Shown: positions 35,396 through 46,432 of the stretch, in pieces
Layout of the letters: every line of letters starts with the position of its first letter
Numbering within the stretch: the stretch's first letter is position 1
Assembly: GCA_010405405.1 (NCBI GenBank)
Contig: MU004246.1
Location: 124,001 to 188,000 of the forward strand
Direction of reading: 5' to 3'
DNA from: Microthyrium microscopicum
Lineage: Eukaryota; Ascomycota; Dothideomycetes; Microthyriales; Microthyriaceae
Length of the DNA: 64,000 bases
Notes under the pieces: generated by a model
Database searches by the model: none
Told to the model about the DNA's origin: nothing
What the model saw: only the letters and a program-made list of their open reading frames with translations
Program-made: the position numbers and the translations under genes

Positions 35396-35597
35396 TATTA
35401 TAGATCTACTATTATTAATCCTATTATAACATTATTAGTATCCCCTATTATGTAATACTAAGGGCTTAGCGCCTAAGGATTATCTAGTATAGCTTACTTA
35501 TAACTATTTCCTACCCTCTCTCTTAGATTCTTTGTATTAGTTTTCTTAAATTATATCTACTGTTAGCTTGTACCCTTGCGCCCGTAGGTCCCTAATA
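35396..35597 (+). repeat. 3' LTR of the Gypsy element
   Basis: 202 bp, the same length as the 5' LTR. It is preceded by a purine-rich tract (GAGGAAGGAG, 35383-35392) that fits a polypurine tract. It keeps slightly more TpG/CpG than the 5' copy. Confidence 0.9.
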
Positions 35598-35602
35598 CTT
35601 AT
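35598..35602. repeat. Right 5-bp target duplication of the Gypsy element
   Basis: CTTAT, identical to 28167-28171. Confidence 0.85.
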
Positions 35603-36200
35603 TTAATAGTCTATAACTTAACTAATATATAAAGCTTTTACTAAGTTTATATTCTTTTACTAAATTATTACTTTCTTTATATAAATTATATAAAGGTTAG
35701 TATTTATAAAAATTAATAACTTATAATCTAGAAAATAAAGATATAACTTACTTTTAAAGTATATAATAAGATAAGCCTTTACTAATTTTTTTAAATATTA
35801 AATTATACTACTTTACTAATACGTATCTAGATTTATTAAACTACTACTATTATTAAAAGTTCTTTAGAACGTAATATAAATCTTATAAACTAATTTTATA
35901 AATAGTATTTTAGAAATTAAAAGATTATAAGCTTTCTAAATTTAATAAATTTTATATAAAGCCTTTACTAGTATTATAGTTAATATTTATAAAAAAAATA
36001 GAGTATATAAAACTTATTACTAGATTTAGTATATTAAGGTATATAATAATAAGTATTCTACTAGTTATAATAATTTCTTTAAGTTAAAGCTCTTTTATAA
36101 TAGTTTTTATAAGTTATAGCTAGGTTTTATTAGTACTAAGAAGTTTATTATTAATATAAAGTAGTTTATTAAAGTTACTATTAATATATAAAAGTTTATA

Positions 36201-36380
36201 AAGATTATAGCTAAGTTAGAGTAATTTATAAAAGTAGTATAAAAAAGTTTAAAGGCTATAAAAGTTACTACTAGGTTAAAGTAGTTTATAAAAAATATAT
36301 AAAGAGATTTAAAAGTTATAAAAATTACTACTAAGCTAAAATAGTTTATAAAAGTTATATAAAAAGATTTAAAGTATTAT
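36201..36380 (+). repeat. In-phase 60-bp tandem repeat, three copies
   Basis: Copies begin at 36201, 36261 and 36321, exactly 60 bp (20 codons) apart, with a partial copy before them. In the plus-strand frame each unit reads roughly as K-[I/V]-[T/I]-[T/A]-[K/R]-L-[K/E]-x-FIK, then four residues and [D/S]LK. This heptad-like Leu/Ile spacing suits a coiled coil. Keeping both length and phase argues it was coding. Confidence 0.7.
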
Positions 36381-39239
36381 AAAGTTTATTAGAGTCTAAA
36401 AAAGTATAGAAAGAAGAAAATTAAGGTTATTTAAATATATTATAATAATAATAAAGCTCTTTAAAGTAGTAAAGGTTTAGATAGTAAGAGTAAGAAAGAC
36501 TTAAAAATCTTAAAAAAGTAAAAGAAATTAAAGAAGAAGAAATAGATAAATCTTTTAAAGATATAAAAAGTAAGCTTATTACTTATTAAAAACTATTTCT
36601 TAATATTCTTCTATAGAAAGAAAATATTTAAAGTATTAAATTAATATAATTTAAAACTTTAAAAGCTTAACTAATTAAAAAGAGTAAAGTAATAAAGAAG
36701 AATAAATAATAATAAAGCTAACTTAAAATAATAAAAATATTATAATCTAGTACTAGAATTAATATATTTTAAGGAGTATTACTTAGGAGACTATATATAT
36801 ATACTACTTTATATTACTTATATACTTTAATTTCTTCTATATACTTTTTTTTAATTAGTAATAATAATTCCTATACTTTTCTTATTAGTCTTAGTTTTAG
36901 TTTCTTAGTCTAATTAATATTTATTTAACTTTCTAAAACTTTATTTTCTTAGTATAGGTATTAAAAAGCTTATAAATTAATTATCTTAAAATTCTTATAT
37001 AATTAAGAATTATACTTATTATACTAATCTTAATAGCTATATTATAAAATATAATTACTTTAAAAAGAATAATAATACTTATATTAATTATAAAAATAAT
37101 AAAAAGCATAAGACTATAAAATACTAAGAAGTTTCTAAAAATTAATATATTACTATTCTTACTACTTATATAAGACTTTTTAAATAAGAGTAGTATATAC
37201 TTTTTTATTATTAGATTTTCTTTATTAATTTTTCTTAGTATTAATACTAATAAATTTATAAAATTACTTAGCTAGAAACTTAAGTATATTACTTATTAAA
37301 TTAGACTATATTTTATTATTATTATTTTATTAGCTTATTATTAAGAATTAATAAAAATAAAACGTAAGAAGTCTAAGTAGTATAATATATATATTAATAT
37401 TAATAAAGATATTACTTATAATTATAATATTATTACTAGCTATATTATTTCTAAGGAAGCTTCTTAAATTACTTTTAATTTAAAATTTTATTAACTCTTT
37501 TATAAGTATAATTATTAAAAGTATAATTTATAAATTTTATTCTTCTTTTAAGTTAACTTTATCTATAAATAATAAGAAGCTATTTATAATATTTTTCTTA
37601 TTAATTACGCTATTAAAGATTTAGCTAATAAAGAAACTAGCCTTATTAAGAACTATTACTATCTTTAGATTTTTATTCTTATAAAAACTCTTAATATAAG
37701 TTTTTTATATTTAGTATATATAAATTTAACTAATACTATATAAGAAATACTTTCTAGACTTTATTAAATTATATACTATAAAAAATTAGAAAAAAGAATA
37801 AGAATTAGTAGACTTTAATTATAAATATTAGTTATTAACTTATACTTAGAAGAAACTTCTAAAATTATTTTATAAAGTAATTATAAGATATAATAAAGCT
37901 AATATTAAAATTAATACTAATAAATTTCTAAACTTATTATAAATATAGTAATTATTTTCTTAGTATTAGTCTTATTTTTATTAAGATAAAGTAAAAAATA
38001 ATTATAAATTTAATAACTTAGTACTTTAACTTTTAAAAAAAGATACTATTTAATAAAATAATTTAAGAAATAAAGAATTAAGAAGTTTAGAAGACTAATA
38101 GTTTATTTACTTTAAAGCTTTAGAAAAAGGCTTAAAAGTTAGTATAAAAGATATTAGTAAAGTTTAAGAAGTTAGTAGTAAAGATTTACTTATATTTAGC
38201 TTTAAGTATAAGATTTTTTCTAGTTTCTTTAATAGATATAAGTTAATTTATTATAACTAATACTTAATTTAAATAGGATAAGAATACTTATTAATTAATA
38301 TTAGCTTTAGTTAAAGTTCTAAGAAATAATATTTTCTTAATAAAGTATAATTAAATATTAATTAAAAAATAAGATTATAAATATAATACTATTTAAAGTA
38401 TTAAAATACTAAAATAGAACTATTTATTCTAACTTATATAAATCTAACTTACTATTTTTAACTTTATAATTCTAATATAATAAATAGTTAAGCTCTAATA
38501 TAAATAATTATATTTTCTAATTATTTATTATTAACTTTAATTAAAGATACTAGTTCTATTTTAAAAGTTAAGATTTTTAATTTATAAGTTATATTATAGA
38601 TTTATACTACTTTTATTAGCTATAAGTTTTTAACTTATTACTATAAGTTTTTTTTATATAGTTAAACTAATAAGATAAAAATATAATAATTTTTTTTATA
38701 ACTTCTTAAGCTATTTTTTTACCTTATAGACTTTTCTTTTATATCTTAAATATTTATTTATTAAGAAATTACTCTAAGAACGTATTAATATAAATAGCTT
38801 AGTCTAAATTTAAGCTCTTAGTTATTTAAGAAAAAGAGTATATATAAATAGTATTAATAATAAGTAATAATTAAGCTTAAGAAAAATTATTTTATAAATA
38901 TAATAAAACTTTTATTATAACTTAAATATAATATTAATAATAAGCTAGTATTAGTAAAGTTAATTTAATAACTTAAAAAACTTTTAATATAATATAAATA
39001 AATATTTCTTTAAAATATAAAATATTAGTAATTTATTAATTATATATTTTTTTCTTTATTATTAATATTATTATTTATAAAGGATATTAGTAAAAAAAAT
39101 AACTTAAATAATAATACTTATTTAATAATACTAGAGATATATAAAGAATAAGAATAAAAAATTATAAAATAGATAATAAAAGTTTTATAGCTTATTTTTA
39201 TTAGTAAAGAAAAAGTAAATAAGAAGAAGATAAGAAAGT

Positions 39240-39605
39240 AAAGTTATAAGTAAGTATAAAAAAAATAATAAAGTAAAGTATAGTAAATAAAAAGAAGTAT
39301 AAAGTTATAAATAAGTTAAAAAAAAAGAATAAAAGAGAACGTAATATATAAAGAAAAGTATAAGGTTATAAGTAAATTAAAAAAAAAAAATAAAGAAGAG
39401 TATAATAAGTAAAGAGAAGTATAAAATTATAAGTAGATTAAAAAAGAAGAATAAAAAAAAGCATAGTAAGTAAAAAAGAGTATAAAATTATAAATAAGTT
39501 AAAAGAGAGTAATAAAGAAGAGTATAGTATATAAAGAGGAATATAAGATTATAAGTAAGTTAAAAAAAAAGAATAAAGTTATAAGTAAATAAAAAAAAAT
39601 AATAA
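39240..39605 (+). repeat. 61-bp minisatellite, about six copies
   Basis: An anchor TTATAA recurs at 39244, 39305, 39366, 39427, 39488 and 39549, exactly 61 bp apart. The units are A/G-rich on the plus strand. The period is not a multiple of three, so the array was probably not a simple protein repeat. It may be non-coding or have expanded after the element lost function. Confidence 0.75.
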
Positions 39606-41699
39606 AAATAAATATAGAGATTATAAAGAATTTAAGATTAAGAAAGAAATTCTAAGAAATAAATAAATAAAGTTAAAAAGAATATAGTTATATTAAAATA
39701 ATAAAGTAAGCTAAAATAATATAATAAAAGTTAATAAGGTATAGATTATATAGTAATTAATTAAAAAAAGTAAATAACTTAATAAAGTAAGCTATAGAAT
39801 AATTTATAACCTATAATAAATAAGAATATTTAGAATATTAGTCTTTAACTTAATAGAACTTAGTTTAAACTAATAAGAAAAGGATATTATAATAAATAAA
39901 TATTTTAAAAGATAGAAGCTATAATAGATTTTCTAGATTCTAATTAATATTTTTATAACTTTTTAAAACTTAGCCTTAATAGTAGCTTAATACTAGTATA
40001 AAGTTTAATATATCTTAATTATAAAATACTAGTCTTAATAAGTTTTATTACTTTTAACTCTTTATAATAAATTATCTATATACTATTATTAAATATAGTT
40101 ATACTTTAAGACTATAACTTTAAACTCTTTAAATCTATATAACTTTTTAATCTTTATAAGTTTATTTAAGTTATAATACTAACTTTATTCTTTATTTTAA
40201 ATTTTACTTATTATTATTTTTTTATTTTTTTTTTTCTTACTAAATTTTTAATAGTATTTATATTTATTTTACTACTCTTCTAAGTAATAAATCTTAGAAA
40301 TAAATTATAGTAAAAATTATTTTATTATATTAAGTAAACTTTTACTACTATAATTATATACTTTTATATAATAAACTTTAAAAAATCTATTATAAATATT
40401 TTTAATTAATATAAATAGTATAAACTTAAATTACTATAATAATAATAATACTACTTATACTTCTTATTATTAATATCTATACTTATTTACTCTTTAAAAC
40501 TATAGTTCTAAAACTTTCTAATATAAAAGTACTATATAATCTATAAGTAGCTAATTATTATTTTTTAGTAAGTACTTTAATAGTAATACTCTTTAAATAG
40601 CTACTAATAATAGTTATAATTTTTTCTAGTAATATAACTTTTATAACTAAAGATAATTAAGATAAAGAGTACTTTAGTTATTTATTCTTAGCCTTATAAT
40701 TATTTTTAAATTAAAATATTCTTTTTTATTTAATTATTATTTAGATATAAAGATATAAGTAGGTTAATTTAGATAGTATTTTTTATTATTATAATAAGAA
40801 AAATATAATAAAAATTAATTAGTATATTATTTTTTTAAATTAAGTATAGAGATTAATAAGCTATTAAGATATTCTTACTTTAAAGTTTAAATATTATATT
40901 AAGTAGTATAATAAAGTTAATTATAGAAATAATTTTTAAATTTAGTATATCTTATATAGCGTATTATAACTACTTAAATAAAACTAGTATTACTTTTTAG
41001 TAAATATACTAGTTAAGAAAAATAAAATAATTAACTATTAGTAATAACTAAACTAAATATAAATTATATAAAGAAATAACTTTATAAATCTTTAGTTTAT
41101 AGAATTACTTTTAAAGAAAAGAGATTAGGCTAAGTAGTTCTAAGGAAAGCTAAAAAATATAATAGATTAAGAAAAAGTTTAATAATATAGTAATATAAAA
41201 GGTTAAAAAAAAAAACGCGTTATATTAGTTACTTTCTAAATTACTAGATTAATTAAATTAGTATAATTAGGAAGTAGATAATTAGAATATAGAGTATAAT
41301 TAATTAATATTAAAAAGGAAGAAAGAATAAATAAAAGTTTTTATAAATAATATTATAAGATAATATAAATAATACTAGATTTTTAATTAATACTTTTTTA
41401 ACTTACTAATTTTATTCTTTTAAAACCTTAAGTTTTTTTAATAAAGTTAATACTACTCTAAATTATATTTTCCTTTACTTTTACCTTTAATTCCTTTATA
41501 TCTAGAGCTAGCTTAATAACTTCTTTCTTATTATTATAACTTACTATCTAAGATAAAGGTACTACTACTAATAGTATTATTTTAAACTCTCCTATTAGTA
41601 TATTATTTTTTAGCCTACTAGTACTTATTTTTCTTATTTTTAGTATAATACTTAGAGTATTAAAAAAATCTAGTAATTAAGAAAAGAAAATATATTTAT

Positions 41700-44600
41700 A
41701 AAGTAAAAATATTAATAACTATTTCTAAACTTAGTAGTAAATTATATCTTAGTTTACTACTAATTAAGAAAAGCTAATTTTTATATAAATAGATCCTTAT
41801 TAGTATAATAAGAAAAAAAACCCTATTTAAGATAATATATAAGTAAGTACCTTTAAGTTTATTAGCTAGCCTTATTATTACTATATTTATTATTATAAGT
41901 TTTTTAAATACTACTACCTTTATAAAGATAATACTAGTATTTCTTTTATTAGGTAAGGATTACTTAATAAGTATATTACTTCCTAAGATTATAATAATAT
42001 TACTATAGCTAAAGATAATAAAGATTAGATTATACTTAATTAAATAAGATTAACTATAATTTTAATATATTTAATTCCTACTATACTATATTATTACTAA
42101 TTATAATATTTATAAATATATAATATAAAGCTTAAAGCTACTTATAGCTTTAATAAGTATAAAATTATACTATAAGATTTTCTTACTTTATAAATATATT
42201 TAATTATAGCTAAAGGTTTTTTTCTTAATATATTTAAATTATAATTTATATAATAAGTTATTAACTACTATATACTATTAAGTATTTAACCTTAATTTAC
42301 TTTATAGAAAACTATTACTTTAAAAGTTATAAAATAAGTTATAATTAATTTTATAAAGTTAAGAAAGAAGTTTATTTAACTAGGTAATAATATATATATT
42401 AGCGTTTAGTTAAATAAGTAATCTTTAAATTTTACTTATAAAGGATACTTAGCTATTATTAAATAATAAATTACTCTATAATAAAAATAAAAGAAGAAGC
42501 TTCTTAGCTTTTCTTCTATTATTAGAAAGTTTATAAGTAAAGCTTATACTAAACTTATAAGTAATATATTTAATTAATATAGTATTACTAAAAAGGTTTA
42601 CTTTATTATAGTTAATAATACTAGTAATAATAAAATAATAGTATTTATATTAAATATATATTAATACTTTAAGTATATTATAAGTATTATTTAAGTTCTT
42701 TATATATTTTATATTATTTAATTAGTATAAGATACTTTACTTTTCTATTTTAGCTATAAGTTTATAAATAAAGAAATTAAATAAGTATTTATTAAAGAAG
42801 ATATTTTAAAAGAAAGGAAACTTATTATAAAATATAGCTTAGTTACTCTTACTTTATATAAGGTAAGTTAGTTCTTATTTTTAGTAAGTTAAAAAAGTAT
42901 TAATTAGAATAGCTAATATAGTCTAGGCTTATAGTATTACTAAGTATATTAGCTTCTTTAAATTATATCTCTTTAGGTTCTTTATTTACTTAGCTAGTTT
43001 TTATTTTAATAAATTCTAAATATTTAATCTATATTCTATTAATAAATACTAAAATAATTTTAATTCTTATAATAACCTTTAGCTAATCTAAGATATTAAA
43101 ATATATTAGGACTTAATAATAATAATAAGACTTTACCTTTAAATTATTAAGATACTTCTTATATATTTCTTTATTACTAAAGCTTATAAAGCTAAAAAAA
43201 AGAAGAATTAGTAATAGATAAAGATTCTTATACTATCTAATATAGAATAAGCTAATATTAAGTATCTAGTTTAGTTTATTACTCTATTTAATACTATAAC
43301 TTAGATTCTTAATAGATTTAAGGCTTTATCTATTTATAAAGTTCTTTTATACTTTTAAAAGCTCTTTTAATATATTAATAATAAAGAAGCTATTTTAAGT
43401 AAATATATACTAATAAGTACTTAACTATATTAGTAGAGTAAACTTTAATTTAGTCTAAAAAAGGCTTAAGAAAAATTATAAATATACTTTAACTTAATAT
43501 AAACTAATATCTAACTATAGTATATTTATACTTTTAGTTAGTTATTATCTTCTTATATAGCTAAGTTTACTTTTACTAATCCTTAATAAAAGAACTACCT
43601 TAGTTTAAATAGTTTATCTTAGCGTAATATAATAATTAAAGACTTTTATAAAGTTTAGCTTAAGAAATATAGTAATTTAAATACTTAATTTAATAATATA
43701 GAACTAATTATAGATAATAATAACGTTATAGTAGATAATAGCTTAACTAGCTTATCTTTATCTAATAAGTTTATATAATACTTTAAAAATAGTATATTTT
43801 TATTATTATATTATTTATAATTTACTAATATAATAATAGTATTTATAAAGAATAATAATCTTCTTCTTATATAAAAAGAAAATAATAATTTAAACCTCTA
43901 CTTAATAATAGCTTATATAGTATATAATTATTTTTATATATTAGCTACTAAAGTTAGAGTAGAATATATCTTCTTTATTACTTATAATTAATTTAAATAT
44001 AATTATCTTTACTTTTTTTAGATATTTTATAACTTTATACTATTATAAGATATACTTTACTAATATAATAATAATAAGTTTACTAAATTAATAGCTAATA
44101 TTTTAGACTATTAAGGTAATTTTAATAAGATTAAAGTAGAAGTTAGTATATATAAAAAATATATTAATATAATTATAAAATAACTTATAAATACTTTACT
44201 TAATTATATTTATTTTAATAATCTTAATACTATATACTATTAGATATTTAATTATATAACTTATTATAAAGATTTAGATAGGTTACTTATTATTTTTAAT
44301 AGAGAAGATAATTTAGATAATTTAGATAAGAATAATAATATTTTAAATAAAGATATAGATAAAGCTAGTAAAAATAGTTTTAATAATAAAAATAATACTA
44401 GTTTTAGGTTTATTAAAGAGAAAGAAAACCTTAAAGGTACTAGTACTAGTAAATTTATAAGCTTAGAGACCTCTTTTAGATTTTATAGTATAAATTTAGA
44501 TAATAATAAGAATAATAATAAAGTAAAAAATAGTAATATATAAGACTCTTTTTATAAATAACTACTAAAAAATATTAGTAAGCTTCTACTTATAATAGCT

Positions 44601-44770
44601 ACTAGTAGAAAAGTTTATAAACTAATATTTAAATCTATTTTTTAATAAGAATTAGAGAATAAGTAAAAGTAACTACTAATAAGTATAGTTTTTAATAAGG
44701 CTAATAAAAAGAAGAAAGTTTAAACTAGTTATTAAGGTTTTAGTAGTAATAACTAGTTAATATATAGTTT
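41700..44770 (+). pseudogene. Degraded hAT transposase
   Basis: One plus-strand frame with TAA/TAG interruptions keeps the hAT order. A region like ISVxLNKxSLNFTxKGYLAI (about 42400-42450) corresponds to the 'D-WTS...Y..IT' block. It is followed by YSITKKVYFIIVNNTSNN (about 42575-42640), matching the conserved 'ITTDNASNN', then IQVLYIFYIIQLVQDTLL (about 42685-42740), matching 'IRCLAHxINLVVQDxL'. A C-terminal hATC dimerisation block (about 43900-44010) has YLIIAYIVYNYFYILATKV, then RVEYIFF, matching 'IPATSAxxERIFS'. A long Asn/Asp/Lys-rich tail follows to about 44770. These agree with the 8-bp target duplication. RIP stops throughout make it a pseudogene. The start is approximate, and a BED-type N-terminus was not securely recognised. 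Confidence 0.8.
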
Positions 44771-45078
44771 AATCTATATACTATACTAAATATTTTAATT
44801 AATACTTTTCTAACTTTTTAATTTATATACTAAATTATTCTTACCTACTTAGCTTTTACTAATTATATTAAATATAGTAACTTTTCCTTTATAATCTAAA
44901 TAGGTTATATACTAAATAAACCTTACTTAATAAGTTCCTAATTTAGGTTTTTTAAGTTCTTTAAGTCTAATCTATAATAATTTTATCTTATTTAGATTAG
45001 GTATAGGTTTTATAATATATTTTTAAAACCTAACCTAATACTAAGAACCTATATATATTAGGTTAACCCTAATAGGTT

Positions 45079-45100
45079 ACCTAACCTATACCCTAGCATA
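45079..45100 (-). repeat. Right terminal inverted repeat of the hAT element
   Basis: Reads ...CCTATACCCTAGCATA on the plus strand, the inverse of the left terminus with one transition difference in 22 bp. Confidence 0.85.
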
Positions 45101-45108
45101 GTTAGTAG
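45101..45108. repeat. Right copy of the 8-bp hAT target-site duplication
   Basis: GTTAGTAG, pairing with GTTGGTAG at 27764-27771. Confidence 0.75.
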
Positions 45109-46432
45109 TAAGGATAGATACAAAGGCTTATAAGACTATATAATTATTAATCTTAATCTTGGGTTAAAGGGAAAATTCGGAACGAGCTAATCATTAAATG
45201 TTGGGAAAGTCATGGTTAGTAAGCAATATGTTCGCCAAAGCTCCAGTAGTGTGATGGTTACACCAATCAATGCACGAGCTTGCAATTCTGGTATGCTTCC
45301 ACCCTAATCCGGAATAGTGGAATTATTCTGACCTTCCATCTGTGCTTCCCCTGTCAAAGTTTCATTTTCGACACGCTGTATCTTCATGCCTTGCTTCGAT
45401 ATATTGTCTTCAAGGCTGCCGTTCAATTCGCTGCCTCGTAGCTCCACTGAGCTGTATCAGATGTGCAAATGCTTGATCATGCTTTTACGTATGAAGCAAC
45501 CTGCCGTTTAACTTCTCGAATCGGCTGAAGACTCATCACTTACGTGGCTTGCCAGTTCCATCTTGCGATTAACGGAAGAGGCTTCGTAAATGCGTCGGCC
45601 TTTGAAAAATCCTATTGGTCATTTGCATTGTTGGGTGGGTATTTGACTGCTTTACTGACAGGTACCCCTTAAGTCAATGACATCCCAAAAGCTTGAAACA
45701 TCTAAGAAACACCTGCACGTTACAACATGCCAAGGTCTGCACACGAGTTTCAACCTTCTTCATGTCCTCTAGAAGATATCCACCAACACAGTGCGATAGT
45801 ACCTCCAACAACTTTTGCCTGAAATCCCGTTCACGGTAGTTGATCAAAGCATATTAGTAACTTTCAATGATCCTGGAATTACGGTATCGAACAGTGCTTA
45901 GGTACGTAAGTGGTTACTACTGCTGGGGATCATACAACGATCGAGACTGCTGGGTCAAACTCTGATGGGTAATCATGGAAGGGTTGTCTGGAAAAGCTCT
46001 GCCTTTTGAAGGTATGGTCTGATTGAATTCCATAAGGGCTATTCAGCTACACAGTCTCGATCCAATGATACACAAGAATGAAGAGACTTCTAAACCCTTT
46101 TGTTTCCTCTTTTGCTATCCCTATTGGTGTCTCCGAGCCTGATACATAGGTCGGTTCACCATATGCATGCAAATGGGACCGCGCAACCATCAAAACACCA
46201 ACTTCTTACACATCAAAAGCTGACAGGAGAAGTGCATTCTTGTAAACCTACGTCAGAACCGCTCAGAGTATACTTCCTGTTATCTCCAAAATACCTCTCG
46301 ACTAAAACTTTTGGGCCTCTGAAGCTTTTGTTTCGTTCCTTCGATGCATCTTGGGCAAACTTTATGTTCAACAGCCCGCAAAACAGCAAGTAATTAGAAA
46401 CTCTTGCTGATATCTCAACAAACAAGTCGACT
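45109..46432. other. Intergenic DNA right of the hAT element
   Basis: Composition returns to normal within about 60 bp of the terminal repeat. No gene seen. A short plus ORF at 46100-46393 has no domain and ends just before the next gene, so it may lie in its 5' leader or promoter. Confidence 0.4.

Larger units (their letters stand above)
28172..35597 (+). mobile_element. Fossil Gypsy-type LTR retrotransposon nested in the hAT element
   Basis: The element is 7426 bp, with two 202-bp LTRs and a 5-bp target duplication, so it is structurally whole at its ends. Its plus-strand coding region is dead, with very many RIP-derived breaks. Parts in order: gag region (about 28.9-30.9 kb), aspartic protease (about 31.1 kb), reverse transcriptase (about 31.9-32.5 kb), RNase H (about 32.7-33.1 kb), integrase (about 33.8-34.5 kb) and a C-terminal tail. 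The protease-RT-RNaseH-integrase order is that of Ty3/Gypsy. The LTRs differ at roughly 18 of 202 positions, all transitions, as expected if RIP rather than time alone made them diverge, so LTR dating would overestimate age. It is younger than the hAT element it interrupts. Confidence 0.92.
35603..41500 (+). other. Interior of the hAT element: old coding frames of unknown identity
   Basis: About 5.9 kb with almost no CpA or TpG. Coherent plus-strand frames interrupted only by TAA/TAG can be followed at about 36150-36850 (Lys/Leu-rich, coiled-coil-like, containing a 60-bp in-phase repeat), about 37350-38100 and about 38150-38650. None shows a motif I can name. They may be an additional gene or genes carried by the hAT element, a very long transposase N-terminal region, or further nested elements whose ends are no longer visible. 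Confidence 0.5.
27772..45100 (+). mobile_element. Large hAT-superfamily DNA transposon (17.3 kb with nested Gypsy insertion)
   Basis: The element is bounded by terminal inverted repeats starting TATGCTAGGG and flanked by an 8-bp target duplication. Both ends carry many subterminal copies of TTAGGTT/AACCTAA in both orientations (27780-27960 and 44940-45090), as is usual for hAT transposase binding sites. A degraded hAT transposase frame lies near the right end on the plus strand. An LTR retrotransposon (28172-35597 plus a 5-bp duplication) was inserted about 400 bp from the left end. Without it the hAT element is about 9.9 kb, large for the superfamily. The interior between 35603 and about 41500 carries further old coding frames and two tandem-repeat arrays. 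The whole is saturated with RIP and inactive. Confidence 0.8.

Noticed and set aside
27772-45100. Polinton/Maverick interpretation of the 17-kb inverted-repeat element
   Set aside because: Target duplication is 8 bp, not 6. The recognisable enzyme is a hAT transposase, and much of the length is a nested Gypsy element. No polymerase B, capsid or packaging ATPase motif was seen.
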